DNA of 64,000 nucleotides from Hyphomicrobiales bacterium. GTDB lineage: Bacteria > Pseudomonadota > Alphaproteobacteria > Rhizobiales > JACESI01. Below are positions 9,613 to 19,098 of the stretch, in pieces (position 1 is the stretch's first letter; each line of letters opens with the position of its first letter). The notes beneath the pieces are model-generated. The model was not told where the DNA came from. It was given only the letters and a program-made list of their open reading frames with translations, and ran no database searches. The stretch covers positions 62,001-126,000 of the forward strand of contig JBDWKL010000046.1 of the NCBI GenBank assembly GCA_039973685.1, in the 5' to 3' direction. Position numbers and translations under genes: made by a program.

Positions 9613-9945
9613 ATGAGATCTATGGTTCTTACATTTTTGGTGGTTTTTAGCTTGCTTGCGCAAGGATTCGCGGTTTTCGCGAGCTCTCCGCATGCAACGG
9701 ATTCTGATCATCCAATTATATCCAATGCGATAGACCATCACGACGCCATCATGACCGCAGAAGCTTGTTGTGCTGACGATCAGGCTGAAAACACAGCTGC
9801 TCCGTGTAACGGTGGCGATTGTAAGTTGTTTTTTGCTAGCGAAGCATCAGCCCAGACATCACAAACAGATGTCCATTCAACATTTTTGGTTGTTGAAGAA
9901 TTCACCTTCCAAAACGTCGTTCGCCTACGGCCACCAAACGCCTAG
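9613..9945 (+). CDS. Small secreted His/Cys-containing protein, unknown
   Basis: A 110-residue protein with a strong signal peptide (RSMVLTFLVVFSLLAQGFAVFAS, cleavage near residue 23-24). The mature part is rich in Asp, His and Cys: HATDSDHP, DHHD, EACCADD and PCNGGDC, giving four cysteines and several histidines within about 50 residues. The tail ends LRPPNA. The layout resembles small periplasmic metal-related proteins of the CopL/DUF2946 type, which have a hydrophobic leader, His/Cys motifs and a Pro-rich end, but I cannot confirm membership. It stands alone between the nrdJ terminator and two L,D-transpeptidases, 67 bp before the first. The start ATG at 9613 is preceded by no strong ribosome site. 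Confidence 0.6.
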   Translation: MRSMVLTFLVVFSLLAQGFAVFASSPHATDSDHPIISNAIDHHDAIMTAEACCADDQAENTAAPCNGGDCKLFFASEASAQTSQTDVHSTFLVVEEFTFQNVVRLRPPNA

Positions 9946-10012
9946 TCGATGTTTTTGTATTGAGTAACCGCGTGTGTTCCACGCGATAGATTAGATGTTT
10001 TGGAGAATTCAA

Positions 10013-10591
10013 ATGTTCACACGTAGAAATCTACTGATAGGTGGCTTAGCAAGTCTTGCCGTTGCGCCTGTAACAACAGCCAACGCGCACCACACACCAA
10101 AGTTTCGTAAATCATTTAAGGTCAACCGAGCTCACCTCCCGCAACAAGTCACGTTCAAACGCGGCTATAAACCGGGTACTATTGTTGTTGATCCTCGTAA
10201 TCACTTTTTGTACCTCGTACAAAGAGGCGGCAAAGCCAGACGTTATGGCGTTGGTGTTGGTAAAGCTGGCCGCGCTTTTCGTGGCGGTGCCACGATCGCT
10301 CGCAAAGCAAAATGGCCGCGCTGGACCCCTACCCAAAATATGATTCGCCGCGAACCGCATAAATATGCCCGCTTTGCAGAGGGTGTTGCCGGTGGTCCAA
10401 ACAACCCACTCGGTGCTCGTGCCCTCTACCTTTATCGTGGTGGCCGCGACACATTCTATCGCATTCACGGAACAACACAGCCCTCTTCAATCGGCCGTTC
10501 TGTTTCCAATGGCTGCATCCGCATGATCAATGATCATGTTATCGACCTTTACAATCGTGTGCCTGTTGGCGCCCGCGTTGTCGTCCTTTAA
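10013..10591 (+). CDS. L,D-transpeptidase (YkuD family), first of a tandem pair
   Basis: A 192-residue exported enzyme that makes 3-3 peptidoglycan cross-links or attaches proteins to peptidoglycan. I chose the ATG at 10013 over the in-frame ATG at 9995 because GGAGA sits six bases before it and the signal sequence then begins FTRRNLLIGG. This looks like a twin-arginine leader with cleavage near TANAHH. The catalytic domain has FYRIHGTTQ (conserved His) and SVSNGCIRM, the YkuD S-x-G-C-x-R motif with the nucleophile cysteine. It is 31 bp upstream of a paralogue with the same architecture, presumably in one operon. Confidence 0.92.
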   Translation: MFTRRNLLIGGLASLAVAPVTTANAHHTPKFRKSFKVNRAHLPQQVTFKRGYKPGTIVVDPRNHFLYLVQRGGKARRYGVGVGKAGRAFRGGATIARKAKWPRWTPTQNMIRREPHKYARFAEGVAGGPNNPLGARALYLYRGGRDTFYRIHGTTQPSSIGRSVSNGCIRMINDHVIDLYNRVPVGARVVVL

Positions 10592-10622
10592 CTACCCGAA
10601 CTCAGAAAAGAGACACGTCAAA

Positions 10623-11306
10623 ATGTCCAAGACTCTACTTACTAGACGGAATTTTGTTACTGGTTCAGTCAGCCTTCTCGGCCTAACCGCCGCTGGTTGC
10701 CAAACTTTGGAACAACAGACAGCTAAAAAAGCGCTGGAAGCTAAAGAAACCAGCTCGTTTGCGTTGAACTACTCAGCGCGCCCAGATGAGCAGTTTCCTC
10801 TTCCGGCCATCAATGCTGAGAAACTACCATCAAAATTCCGCCGTCGTCTTGTAAACTACAAGACGAAGGAAAAGGTGGGTACTTTGATCGTTGATTCAAA
10901 GAACTTCTACCTTTACCACGTACGCCCTAATGGAAAAGCTATGCGCTACGGCGTTGGTCTTGGTCGTGCTGGGTTTGAATGGTCAGGCCGTGCACGCGTT
11001 GCATGGAGCCGCGAATGGCCAACTTGGACACCACCCGCAGAAATGATTGCGCGTGAACCTGAACTTGAAAAATACAGCTATCAAAATGGTGGTATGCCCC
11101 CAGGCCTTAAGAACCCGCTTGGTGCGCGTGCGCTCTACATTTTTGAAGGCAAGGTAGACACACTTTACCGTTTGCACGGCACACCAAACCCACACACAAT
11201 CGGCAAAGCCGTTTCCAGTGGCTGTGTGCGCCTTGTCAATCAAGACGTGATCCACCTTTATGAAAATGTAAAACGCAATTCACCGATTGTGGTTTTGCCT
11301 GCATAA
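10623..11306 (+). CDS. L,D-transpeptidase (YkuD family), second of a tandem pair
   Basis: A 227-residue exported L,D-transpeptidase. The frame is open further upstream to 10530 but that would overlap the previous gene by 62 bases; the ATG at 10623 gives a proper leader, LLTRRNFVTGSVSLLGLTAAGC, with both a twin-arginine pair and a possible lipobox ending in cysteine. The catalytic motifs are LYRLHGTPNP and AVSSGCVRL. Sequence and order of motifs parallel the preceding gene (RYGVGLGRAGF against RYGVGVGKAGR; WPTWTPPAEMI against WPRWTPTQNMI), indicating tandem duplication. A strong terminator follows 22 bases after the stop. Confidence 0.92.
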   Translation: MSKTLLTRRNFVTGSVSLLGLTAAGCQTLEQQTAKKALEAKETSSFALNYSARPDEQFPLPAINAEKLPSKFRRRLVNYKTKEKVGTLIVDSKNFYLYHVRPNGKAMRYGVGLGRAGFEWSGRARVAWSREWPTWTPPAEMIAREPELEKYSYQNGGMPPGLKNPLGARALYIFEGKVDTLYRLHGTPNPHTIGKAVSSGCVRLVNQDVIHLYENVKRNSPIVVLPA

Positions 11307-11328
11307 ATCTGACTTATGTTAGATAATG

Positions 11329-11358
11329 AACCCGGCTTGAAAAAGCCGGGTTTTTTTT
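11329..11358 (+). terminator. Rho-independent terminator after the L,D-transpeptidase pair
   Basis: AACCCGGCTT, a GAAA tetraloop and AAGCCGGGTT form a perfect stem running into eight Ts. Confidence 0.95.
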
Positions 11359-11439
11359 GTGCCAATACCAATCAACGTGTTGAAATTCGCACTCACATCG
11401 CCCAGCTTAAATTGAACAGCTAAACTGAGATTGCCCGCC

Positions 11440-12057
11440 ATGACTGACCAACCACTCATTTCTGACATCGCCTTTACGCCTGAGGTAAAAGCTGCACAGG
11501 AAGAAAACCAATCCCGCGCGTTCTATCAAGCGGCCATGGAGGAGCGTGATTGGTTGGATTATGTTACGCAAGATTTGCAGGTGCGCCTGGCAGGGACAGA
11601 CAGTTTCTACCTCGCAACTGTTGGGAGCGATGGGCACCCTTATATTCAACACCGTGGTGGGCCTCGCGGTTTCCTCGTGCCACTCGATGAAAAGCGTCTT
11701 GCCTTTGCAGACTTCTCAGGCAATCAGCAATATGTGTCCCTTGGCAACTTAGCCAAAAACACCAAAGCACACATTTTCATTATGGATTATGCCAATAAGC
11801 AGCGGGTGAAATTGTGGGGTAATATTGAAGTGAGTGAGGCAACGCCAGAGCTTGTCGAGAAGCTCACGCATCCAGAATATCTGGCAAAAGTTGAGCGCGT
11901 GTTCATCTTCACTTTGAGTGCGTGGGATCTCAATTGCCCGCAGCACATCCCCCAAAAATTTGATGCTAGGGATGTGAAGCAGACCGTCACACAACTCACC
12001 ATGCGTGTTAAGGAGCTTGAGGAAGAGAACGCAGAGTTGCGCTCCTTCGTCAAATAG
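11440..12057 (+). CDS. Pyridoxamine 5'-phosphate oxidase-fold flavoprotein
   Basis: A 205-residue protein (from the ATG at 11440; a TTG lies three codons upstream) of the PPOX split-barrel superfamily, which binds FMN or related flavins. Family-like segments are SFYLATVGSDGHPYIQHRGGPRGF, the LAFADFSGNQQYVSLGNL strand-helix and the RVKLWGN strand. The C-terminal 25 residues form a charged helix, VKELEEENAELRSF, with coiled-coil character. The relatives are often annotated only as general flavin oxidoreductases, so the substrate is unknown. Monocistronic by position: a terminator lies before it and a convergent thiolase follows after four bases. Confidence 0.85.
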   Translation: MTDQPLISDIAFTPEVKAAQEENQSRAFYQAAMEERDWLDYVTQDLQVRLAGTDSFYLATVGSDGHPYIQHRGGPRGFLVPLDEKRLAFADFSGNQQYVSLGNLAKNTKAHIFIMDYANKQRVKLWGNIEVSEATPELVEKLTHPEYLAKVERVFIFTLSAWDLNCPQHIPQKFDARDVKQTVTQLTMRVKELEEENAELRSFVK

Positions 12058-12061
12058 CGCC

Positions 12062-13225
12062 TTAGCGCAGCCGTTCCAGAATGCTCACATAGTTTGCAAC
12101 CGATGAGCCGCCCATATTAAAGATGCCAGCAAGCTTGGCATTATCAATTTGCATATCGCCCGCCTCACCCATGAGCTGCATACATGATATCGCATGCATG
12201 GAAACACCCGTCGCGCCGATTGGGTGGCCTTTTGATTTTAGGCCACCAGATGCATTGATTGGAAGTTTGCCATCTTTGGCGACAATTCCCTCATCAATCG
12301 CGCGGTGACCCTGCCCCTTTTCAACAAGGCCCATGGCTTCATATTCCATCAACTCCGCAATGGTGAAGCAATCATGGGTTTCAACAAGCGACAAATCATC
12401 CAGCGTCAAACCGGAATCGCCCAGAGCCTTGTTCCAAGCATTGGACGCGCCTGCAAGTTCTGTTTTATCGCGGCGTGATAGTGGCAGGTAATCATTCACC
12501 TGTGTCGCGGCACGAAAACCAATCGCGCGCGGTGCAGACCATGCGCGGTCCATGTTGCTCAAGACCATAGCGGCGGCGCCATCTGTGATGAGAGAGCAAT
12601 CTGTGCGGCGCAATGGACCAGCCACAATCGGATTTTTCTCTGAAACCGTATTGCAGAACTCAAACCCGAAATCGCGTTGCATTTGCGCGTAAGGATTATG
12701 CATACCGTTTGCGTGGTTCTTGGCTGCGATCTTTGCGAGCGCTTCTGACTGGTCGCCATATTTTTGGAAATATGATTGCGCTAATTGTCCAAACACACCA
12801 GCAAAGCCGCCATCGATGCCTGCTTCTTCTTGGTGATACGAACAACGAAGCAAAAGGTCGCCCGCTTCTCGCGTGCTAACTTCCGTCATCTTCTCAACAC
12901 CGACCACCAAAACCGTTCCAGCCTTGTTTGCGTCAATCGCGTTGATGGCTTGGTGAATGGCTGCGGAACCCGTGGCACAAGCGTTCTCAACCCGTGTGGA
13001 AGGTGTATAGCGCAGGGCATCATCTGCAAGCGAGACTAACGATGCTGCGAAATCTTGTTCGTTGAAGCCACCATTAAAGTTGCCGACATAGATCGCATCA
13101 ATGTCTTTAGCTTCGACCTCAGCATGCTTCATGGCGTCAATCGCCACTTCCGCGATCAAGTCTTGAACGGTTCGTTCCTGAAGCTTACCAAATTTTGTGT
13201 GGGCCCAACCTGTAATAACAGCCAT
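12062..13225 (-). CDS. Thiolase / acetyl-CoA acetyltransferase family protein
   Basis: A 387-residue thiolase-superfamily enzyme expected to make or cleave beta-ketoacyl-CoA. The nucleophile cysteine is in ENACATGSAA (about 80-90), the HDCFT motif carries the conserved His, and the C-terminal NASGGLKSKGHPIGATG holds the second catalytic His. The overall style (short, starting AVITGWAHTKFGKL) is closer to the SCP-x-type thiolases than to PhaA. The start is well supported by AGAGGA eight bases upstream. It has no obvious partner gene beside it; the H+-pyrophosphatase upstream is closed by a terminator. Confidence 0.9.
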   Translation of the reverse strand: MAVITGWAHTKFGKLQERTVQDLIAEVAIDAMKHAEVEAKDIDAIYVGNFNGGFNEQDFAASLVSLADDALRYTPSTRVENACATGSAAIHQAINAIDANKAGTVLVVGVEKMTEVSTREAGDLLLRCSYHQEEAGIDGGFAGVFGQLAQSYFQKYGDQSEALAKIAAKNHANGMHNPYAQMQRDFGFEFCNTVSEKNPIVAGPLRRTDCSLITDGAAAMVLSNMDRAWSAPRAIGFRAATQVNDYLPLSRRDKTELAGASNAWNKALGDSGLTLDDLSLVETHDCFTIAELMEYEAMGLVEKGQGHRAIDEGIVAKDGKLPINASGGLKSKGHPIGATGVSMHAISCMQLMGEAGDMQIDNAKLAGIFNMGGSSVANYVSILERLR

Positions 13226-13343
13226 TTCGGTGTTCCTCTTGCGTCAAATGATTGATGACAATATGCCCTGCCAACCGACCACACACAATGCAGGCTGGCG
13301 CAAATTCATTTTGCGAATTGAGAAATAAGCCGTTGCCCTTCCC

Positions 13344-13378
13344 AAACAAAAAAGGCCCCACGCTAAGCGCAGGGCCTT
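13344..13378 (-). terminator. Rho-independent terminator of hppA
   Basis: Read on the minus strand, AAGGCCC and GGGCCTT enclose an inner CGC/GCG stem with a three-base loop and run into a T-rich tract; it lies 23-57 bases after the hppA stop. Confidence 0.88.
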
Positions 13379-13400
13379 AATCACTAGATGTTTCTAATTC

Positions 13401-15542
13401 TTAGTGTGCAAGGACAGCAAGAAGAAGAAGAGCCACAATGTTTGTGATCTTGATCATTGGGTTAACCGCAGGACCAGCCGTATCTTTGTACGGATCGCCA
13501 ACAGTGTCACCAGTGACAGATGCTTTGTGTGCTTCGCCACCTTTTTCGTGCTTCACGCCATCTTTGTCGACGAAACCGTCTTCGAAAGATTTCTTAGCGT
13601 TATCCCATGCACCACCACCGGCAGTCATAGAAACAGCCACGTAGAAGCCAGTTACGATCACACCGAGAAGCATTGCACCAAGAGCGGCAAACGCATCAGC
13701 AGGACCAGAGATCGCCTTCACGATGAAGAACACAACGAGTGGTGAAAGCACTGGAAGAAGGCTTGGAATGATCATTTCTTTGATCGCAGCCTTCGTCAGC
13801 ATATCAACAGCACGGGCATAATCAGGCTTAGAAGTACCCTTCATGATGCCTGGGTCTGCTTTAAACTGACGACGAACTTCTTCAACAACCGCACCACCAG
13901 CACGACCAACAGCTGTCATCGACATACCACCGAAGAGGTATGGCAATAGGCCACCGAAGAGAAGACCAGCAACCACATATGGGTTAGACAGGTTGAACAG
14001 TGTGTCAGCATTGATGCCGTAGAACACAGAGCCTTCTTCTGCACTTTGTGAGAAGAACTTCAAGTCTTCTGTATAAGCTGCAAAAAGAACAAGAGCACCA
14101 AGACCGGCAGAACCGATTGCGTAACCCTTTGTCACCGCTTTGGTTGTGTTACCAACCGCATCAAGTGCATCTGTTGTTGAACGAACTTCACTTGGAAGCT
14201 CAGCCATCTCAGCAATACCACCAGCGTTATCTGTCACAGGACCAAACGCATCAAGTGCTACCACGAAGCCAGCCAAAGCCAACATTGCAGTTACAGTGAT
14301 CGCGATACCGAACAAACCAGCAAGTGAGTAAGTTACCAAGATACCAATGATAATGATGATCGCAGGCAATGCACAAGCTTCAAGAGAAACTGCAAGACCT
14401 TGGATCACGTTTGTACCGTGGCCAGTAACTGACGCTTGTGAGATAGAGCGTACAGGGCGGTATTCAACGCCAGTGTAGTACTCAGTCACCCAGATGATGA
14501 GACCTGTGATGACGAGACCTGCAAGCATACACAAGAACAGATCAGAACCCGTAAAGGTCGTGCCTGTTGATGTTGTAAACTCAGTGTCTCCACCGATCCA
14601 ACCATACATGATGCCAGCAAGCGCAATGGCTGACAAAACCGCACAAGCGATAAAGCCTTTATACAAAGCACCCATGATTGAGTTGTTTGAACCAAGCTTC
14701 ACGAAGAATGTGCCGATGATTGAAGTAATCACACACACACCGCCGATGACGAGTGGTAGAGCCATAAGAAGCGTTGCGTTGTCACCAGCAAAGAAGATTG
14801 ACGCGAGAACCATTGTTGCAACAACAGTCACAGCATATGTTTCAAACAAGTCAGCCGCCATACCAGCACAGTCACCAACGTTGTCACCAACGTTATCCGC
14901 GATTGTTGCAGGGTTGCGTGGATCATCCTCCGGGATACCAGCTTCAACCTTACCAACCAAGTCTCCCCCAACGTCAGCACCTTTTGTAAAGATACCTCCT
15001 CCAAGACGGGCGAAGATGGAAATGAGTGATGCACCAAAGCCTAGAGCCACAAGACCGTCGATAACAACGCGGCTTGTGTTTTCATTGCCCATGATGTCGG
15101 TCAAAACCCAGTAGTAAACTGTAACACCGAGTAGAGCGAGGCCAGCAACGAGCATGCCTGTCACCGCACCAGATTTAAATGCGATTTCCAACCCAGCGCC
15201 GAGGCTTTGTGAGGCAGCTTGTGCTGTACGTACGTTTGCACGAACAGAAACCAACATGCCGATAAAACCAGCAACACCTGACAAAACTGCACCAATAGCG
15301 AAACCAATCGCAGCAATTGGACCAAGCAAAGCCCATGCGATAACGAGAACAACAACCCCAACGATACCGATTGTCATATATTGGCGTGAAAGATAAGCAG
15401 TAGCACCCTCCTGAATAGCTCCTGCAATTTCTTGCATCCGTTCGTTACCCGCACTCGCGGCCATTACGGATTTTGTTGCCCAGATCCCGTAGACCAGAGA
15501 CAACAATCCGCCAACCATGACGAGATATAAAGTCATTTCCAT
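13401..15542 (-). CDS. hppA: Membrane-bound proton-pumping pyrophosphatase, K+-independent type
   Basis: A 713-residue polytopic inner-membrane enzyme that couples hydrolysis of pyrophosphate to proton export. I place the start at the ATG at 15542, since GGAGG lies eleven bases upstream; the TTG at 15560 overlaps that ribosome site. Visible motifs are [43 protein letters not shown]-type substrate-binding sequence, and the second conserved Asp region DNAGGIAEM. The [10 protein letters not shown] motif has lysine where K+-dependent enzymes have alanine, pointing to the K+-independent class. The C-terminal [23 protein letters not shown] motif is intact. Many hydrophobic segments fit the usual sixteen membrane helices. 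Confidence 0.97.
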   Translation of the reverse strand: MEMTLYLVMVGGLLSLVYGIWATKSVMAASAGNERMQEIAGAIQEGATAYLSRQYMTIGIVGVVVLVIAWALLGPIAAIGFAIGAVLSGVAGFIGMLVSVRANVRTAQAASQSLGAGLEIAFKSGAVTGMLVAGLALLGVTVYYWVLTDIMGNENTSRVVIDGLVALGFGASLISIFARLGGGIFTKGADVGGDLVGKVEAGIPEDDPRNPATIADNVGDNVGDCAGMAADLFETYAVTVVATMVLASIFFAGDNATLLMALPLVIGGVCVITSIIGTFFVKLGSNNSIMGALYKGFIACAVLSAIALAGIMYGWIGGDTEFTTSTGTTFTGSDLFLCMLAGLVITGLIIWVTEYYTGVEYRPVRSISQASVTGHGTNVIQGLAVSLEACALPAIIIIIGILVTYSLAGLFGIAITVTAMLALAGFVVALDAFGPVTDNAGGIAEMAELPSEVRSTTDALDAVGNTTKAVTKGYAIGSAGLGALVLFAAYTEDLKFFSQSAEEGSVFYGINADTLFNLSNPYVVAGLLFGGLLPYLFGGMSMTAVGRAGGAVVEEVRRQFKADPGIMKGTSKPDYARAVDMLTKAAIKEMIIPSLLPVLSPLVVFFIVKAISGPADAFAALGAMLLGVIVTGFYVAVSMTAGGGAWDNAKKSFEDGFVDKDGVKHEKGGEAHKASVTGDTVGDPYKDTAGPAVNPMIKITNIVALLLLAVLAH

Positions 15543-15780
15543 TTTAATTATTTCCTCCAATTATTCCCTTTAAGCCAGACAAACTGCCCTTCCCCCTAAA
15601 GAGTAAGAATTCATAAAAACACATATGTGAATTCATGCTTTGATAGTAACGAAGTGTTAACGAAGCCGTGACCTGAATCAAGTCCACAATTGCCAGAACG
15701 AGCCGTTCTTACAGGAAAAACGCGTAATCATAACCTATTGATCGCCGCCCCTAATACTTTTGGCTTATGCCAAACCGCAT

Positions 15781-17028
15781 TCAAGCTTCCAAGGCGGCAA
15801 TTGATTGGCGTTGGGCAAACAAAACAAGGGCACAAATTCCAACTAACGGGAATACGACCCCAACCACAGCTTGCCATCCAACCCAATTCAAAAGCACGCC
15901 AGACAGCAATGACATCGCAGCAGCCGAGCCAAAGACGATGCTGTCAAATAACCCCTGCACCTTGCCTCGCTCTTGCGGTTCGTAGGTTTTGGTTACCAAA
16001 CTAGAGCCCCCCACATAGCCAAAGTTCCAAGCAATCCCGAGCGCTATTAGTGCAACGGTGAAGTTTGATATTTCGATCCCGCTTAGGGCAGCTATTGCAC
16101 AGAACAAAAACACCACGACTGCAGCCGCGATGATTTTCGCATGGCCAAACCTATGAATAAGGCTGCCCGTGAAGAAGCTGGGCGCAAACATCGCTATAAC
16201 GTGCAACTGGATTACGTTGGTTGAATCCCCAGGCGTATGACCGCAGATGATCATAGCCAACGGTGCCGCCGTCATCACCAAGGACATCGCCATATAACTC
16301 GTCGACGCGCAGACCACCGACGTAATAAACATTGGCTGACGCGCAATCTGTGACAACGATCTTGATGGCTTAACCGATTTATCTTTTGCAAGATGGGCGT
16401 TTGTTCCATCCTTCAAAAACAAGAGCGCGACAAACCCGATGCCCGCGAGCAACATGCCGCCGACATAGGAGCCTGCAAATAAGATCACAGGGAAATAATC
16501 CATGAAATAGAGTGAGGCTTGCGGACCAACTATGGCAGCAACCAATCCCCCCGCCATCACCCAAGACAGGCCGCGCGTTCGCATTTTATCAGAGCCGAAA
16601 TCGGCGGCTGCAAAACGGTATTGTTGCGCAAATGCTATCGAGACGCCGATCAATATATGGGAAAAACAAAACGCCCAAAAATTGTTTTGTAAAATCGAAA
16701 AGCTGGCCAGCCCGCAAGCTAAAATTCCGATGGCAGAGCCAAGCAGAAAACCAGCGCGACGTCCGAACCTGCGCATAAATAAAGCCGCAGGCATGGCACC
16801 AAACAAGGGACCTAGAATGAAAAAAGTAATCGGAAGTGTTGCAAGCGTTTTATCATCACCCAGCAAATAACTGCCAGACAATCCACCTACCGCCATAGAA
16901 AGCGGCGCAATGGCATAGGCAAACATTTGGGCGCATGTAAGCACGATAACATTGTGAAAGGCTCGCTTATCCAAAGCCTGTTTTGCGCTAGTTTCGTCTT
17001 CTAGGTTTTGTTCAAAAGAAGATGCCAT
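15781..17028 (-). CDS. MFS transporter
   Basis: A 415-residue major facilitator protein with about twelve hydrophobic segments in two halves and a short hydrophilic N-terminus (about 25 residues). The GAMPAALFMRRFGRRAGF stretch after the second helix is the typical loop 2-3 motif (G-x(3)-D/A-R-x-GRR). The two halves are joined by a charged loop, LKDGTNAHLAKDKSVKPSRSL, around residue 215. The substrate cannot be told from the sequence. It lies 41 bp downstream of thiL on the same strand and may be read from the rib-nusB-thiL transcript. Confidence 0.88.
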   Translation of the reverse strand: MASSFEQNLEDETSAKQALDKRAFHNVIVLTCAQMFAYAIAPLSMAVGGLSGSYLLGDDKTLATLPITFFILGPLFGAMPAALFMRRFGRRAGFLLGSAIGILACGLASFSILQNNFWAFCFSHILIGVSIAFAQQYRFAAADFGSDKMRTRGLSWVMAGGLVAAIVGPQASLYFMDYFPVILFAGSYVGGMLLAGIGFVALLFLKDGTNAHLAKDKSVKPSRSLSQIARQPMFITSVVCASTSYMAMSLVMTAAPLAMIICGHTPGDSTNVIQLHVIAMFAPSFFTGSLIHRFGHAKIIAAAVVVFLFCAIAALSGIEISNFTVALIALGIAWNFGYVGGSSLVTKTYEPQERGKVQGLFDSIVFGSAAAMSLLSGVLLNWVGWQAVVGVVFPLVGICALVLFAQRQSIAALEA

Positions 17029-17069
17029 TATTGACCTAACCGTTTGCCATAACCGATGATCAACTAGAA

Positions 17070-18059
17070 CTAGAAATGAGTAAAACCGTCCAACTCACTA
17101 TCCAAATGATCACTGCCGTTTGTTATCCGAAACAATGGCTCAGTTGCGCTGGCAAAGACACCTATTTTTCTGACTTTAAGTCCTTTAACCGAACACAGGT
17201 TGTTAAATGCTTTTTCCTGCTCGATGGAAACGGCCATCAGACATTGATAATCATCACCGCCTTTGAGTACCGTTTTAGTCAGGTTTGGTTCGTGACCAAT
17301 CGCGTTTTGTGTGGCAAGGCTGAGCGGTATAGCTTGTTGATCAATCTCAGCGGATACACCACTTGCGCGGCACATATGGGCGAGATCAGAAAACAACCCG
17401 TCGGAAATATCCATTGAAGCCGAAGCGCAATCAGCAATCGCCTCTTCCAAACCGATTGGCGGCTGAGGTAATAAATAGGCATCATCCAGATAAGTTTGGT
17501 CATCTGCATTTAGTTGGGCGAAGAACTCAGGCTTTTGACGCTGACAAAGCCCCAGAGCGCTATCGCCAAGTGTGCCACTGACGTAGAGCTGATCCCCAAC
17601 CTTAGCGCCCGAACGAGGCACCATTCGCCCTTCATCGCAAAGACCATAGGCTGTAATCGAGATCATAAAATCTGACGGGCTTTTTGTCGTGTCGCCGCCG
17701 ATTAATGACCAACCATAGTGGGCTTGATCTTCTCGCAAACCTTCCGCAAATGCTTCCATAAAGCAATGAGACGGCGGTTTTGAAAATGCGAGGCCGAGGC
17801 TGTAACGATAAGGCTTCGCGCCCTTGGCTATTAAATCCGAAACATTGCTACGGACTGCTTTTTGAGCAATCAATTTTGGTGCATCATCAGGAAAGAAATG
17901 GCTGCCAGCGATCAGCAAATCTTTGCTTACCACCAGTTGTTTGCCGTCAGGGACATGCAAGATTGCAGCATCATCTTTTAGCGAAAAAGCGGATGGGTCC
18001 GTCGTAAGTGGGCGCAGATAACGCTCAATCAGTTCAAATTCGCTGGGCTTATCTTGCAT
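17070..18059 (-). CDS. thiL: Thiamine-monophosphate kinase
   Basis: A 329-residue ThiL that phosphorylates thiamine monophosphate to the active cofactor thiamine pyrophosphate. Features in order: FSLKDDAAIL (metal-binding Asp pair), SDLIAKGAKPYRYSLGLAF, GGDTTKSPSDFMISITAYG, the SMDISDGLFSDL motif and GGDDYQCLMAV near the C-terminus, where many homologues have GGEDY. It lies eight bases after nusB, matching the common nusB-thiL order, and probably belongs to the glyA-nrdR-rib transcript. Confidence 0.95.
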   Translation of the reverse strand: MQDKPSEFELIERYLRPLTTDPSAFSLKDDAAILHVPDGKQLVVSKDLLIAGSHFFPDDAPKLIAQKAVRSNVSDLIAKGAKPYRYSLGLAFSKPPSHCFMEAFAEGLREDQAHYGWSLIGGDTTKSPSDFMISITAYGLCDEGRMVPRSGAKVGDQLYVSGTLGDSALGLCQRQKPEFFAQLNADDQTYLDDAYLLPQPPIGLEEAIADCASASMDISDGLFSDLAHMCRASGVSAEIDQQAIPLSLATQNAIGHEPNLTKTVLKGGDDYQCLMAVSIEQEKAFNNLCSVKGLKVRKIGVFASATEPLFRITNGSDHLDSELDGFTHF

Positions 18060-18067
18060 TTAGACCC

Positions 18068-18559
18068 TTACTTACGATCAACCTCGTCTTCGCGGTACTT
18101 GCGCGCCAAACGATCAAGCACACCGTTGACCATACGTGGTTCATCAATCTCAAAAAAGGCCTTTGCCACATTGACGTATTCATTGATGATCACACGGGCG
18201 GGTACGTCTTTGCGTTTTTGCAGTTCAAACGTACCACAGCGAAGCACAGAGCGAAGCGTGATGTCGATCCGGCTCAAAGGCCAGTCAGGTGTCAGTGCAT
18301 CATTGATTTCTGGATCGATGATTTTTTGATCTCCAACAACACCCGCGATTAGACCACGAAAATAGGCGCTGTCTGCTTCCAAATATTGGTCGCCGTCAAT
18401 ATCGCCACCCAGTCTGGTCTCTTCGTATTCTGCAACGATTTCCGGCAAGGTCGCGCCGCTGAGTTCCATTTGGTAAAGCGCTTGAACAGCAGCAAGTCTT
18501 GCCGCCCCGCGTTTATTGGCAGGTTTATCAGCTGATTTATCTTTTGTATGGCCAGCCAT
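18068..18559 (-). CDS. nusB: Transcription antitermination factor NusB
   Basis: A 163-residue all-helical RNA-binding protein that joins NusE on boxA RNA in rRNA antitermination. After a short basic N-terminus comes [18 protein letters not shown], the arginine-rich first helix, then [19 protein letters not shown] and the ending segment [30 protein letters not shown], all standard NusB. The start codon overlaps the ribH stop by one base (TAATG), so translation of the two is probably coupled. Confidence 0.96.
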   Translation of the reverse strand: MAGHTKDKSADKPANKRGAARLAAVQALYQMELSGATLPEIVAEYEETRLGGDIDGDQYLEADSAYFRGLIAGVVGDQKIIDPEINDALTPDWPLSRIDITLRSVLRCGTFELQKRKDVPARVIINEYVNVAKAFFEIDEPRMVNGVLDRLARKYREDEVDRK

Positions 18560-19020
18560 TATGCGGATTGTCCTAGCATCTTGTCTGAAAGCTCAATCAT
18601 CGCGAGAGCCGCCTTCGCAGCCCCGCCGCCTTTGTCCTTATCAGACATCTTCGCACGCGCCCATGCTTGGTCTTCATTCTCGACTGTTTGGATGCCGTTG
18701 CCAATGCCAATCGGTGATGACACGCTGAGGTCCATAATGGCTCGCGCAGATTCATTGGCGACAATATCATAATGAGTGGTTTCGCCACGGATGACACATC
18801 CAAGCAGCACAAAACCATCATAATCAGCGCGGCCTGTTTCAATCGCCTCAAGTGTGATGGCAACAGCCGCTGGAATTTCCAAAACACCTGGAACAGCGAT
18901 TACATCAAAACTCGCGCCCGCAGCTTTAAGAGCGGCCTCTGCGCCTTCGCGAAGAGCTGCAGAAATATCTTCATAATAAGGCGCTTCAATAATGAGAAGC
19001 TTGGGAGCACTTGCTGCCAT
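18559..19020 (-). CDS. ribH: 6,7-dimethyl-8-ribityllumazine synthase
   Basis: A 153-residue lumazine synthase, the penultimate enzyme of riboflavin synthesis, which condenses 5-amino-6-ribitylaminouracil with dihydroxybutanone phosphate. Core motifs are [11 protein letters not shown] and [19 protein letters not shown], the latter with the catalytic histidine, and [10 protein letters not shown]-like sequence [19 protein letters not shown]. Length is normal. It overlaps nusB by one base and lies 78 bp downstream of ribE. Confidence 0.97.
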   Translation of the reverse strand: MAASAPKLLIIEAPYYEDISAALREGAEAALKAAGASFDVIAVPGVLEIPAAVAITLEAIETGRADYDGFVLLGCVIRGETTHYDIVANESARAIMDLSVSSPIGIGNGIQTVENEDQAWARAKMSDKDKGGGAAKAALAMIELSDKMLGQSA

Positions 19021-19098
19021 TTTGCAATACCTACTTAATACGACTTGGTTGAACGTGCTTGCACCACAGCTAGGGGCGCTTGTCCAGCATAATGTGCT

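Noticed and set aside
14494-15114. 206-codon open frame opposite hppA
   Set aside because: It is a mirror of the hydrophobic pyrophosphatase codons; the minus-strand gene is unambiguous.
15608-15640. Repeated GAATTCAT and CACATATGTG upstream of hppA as an operator
   Set aside because: Short, simple motifs with no clear spacing or partner regulator.
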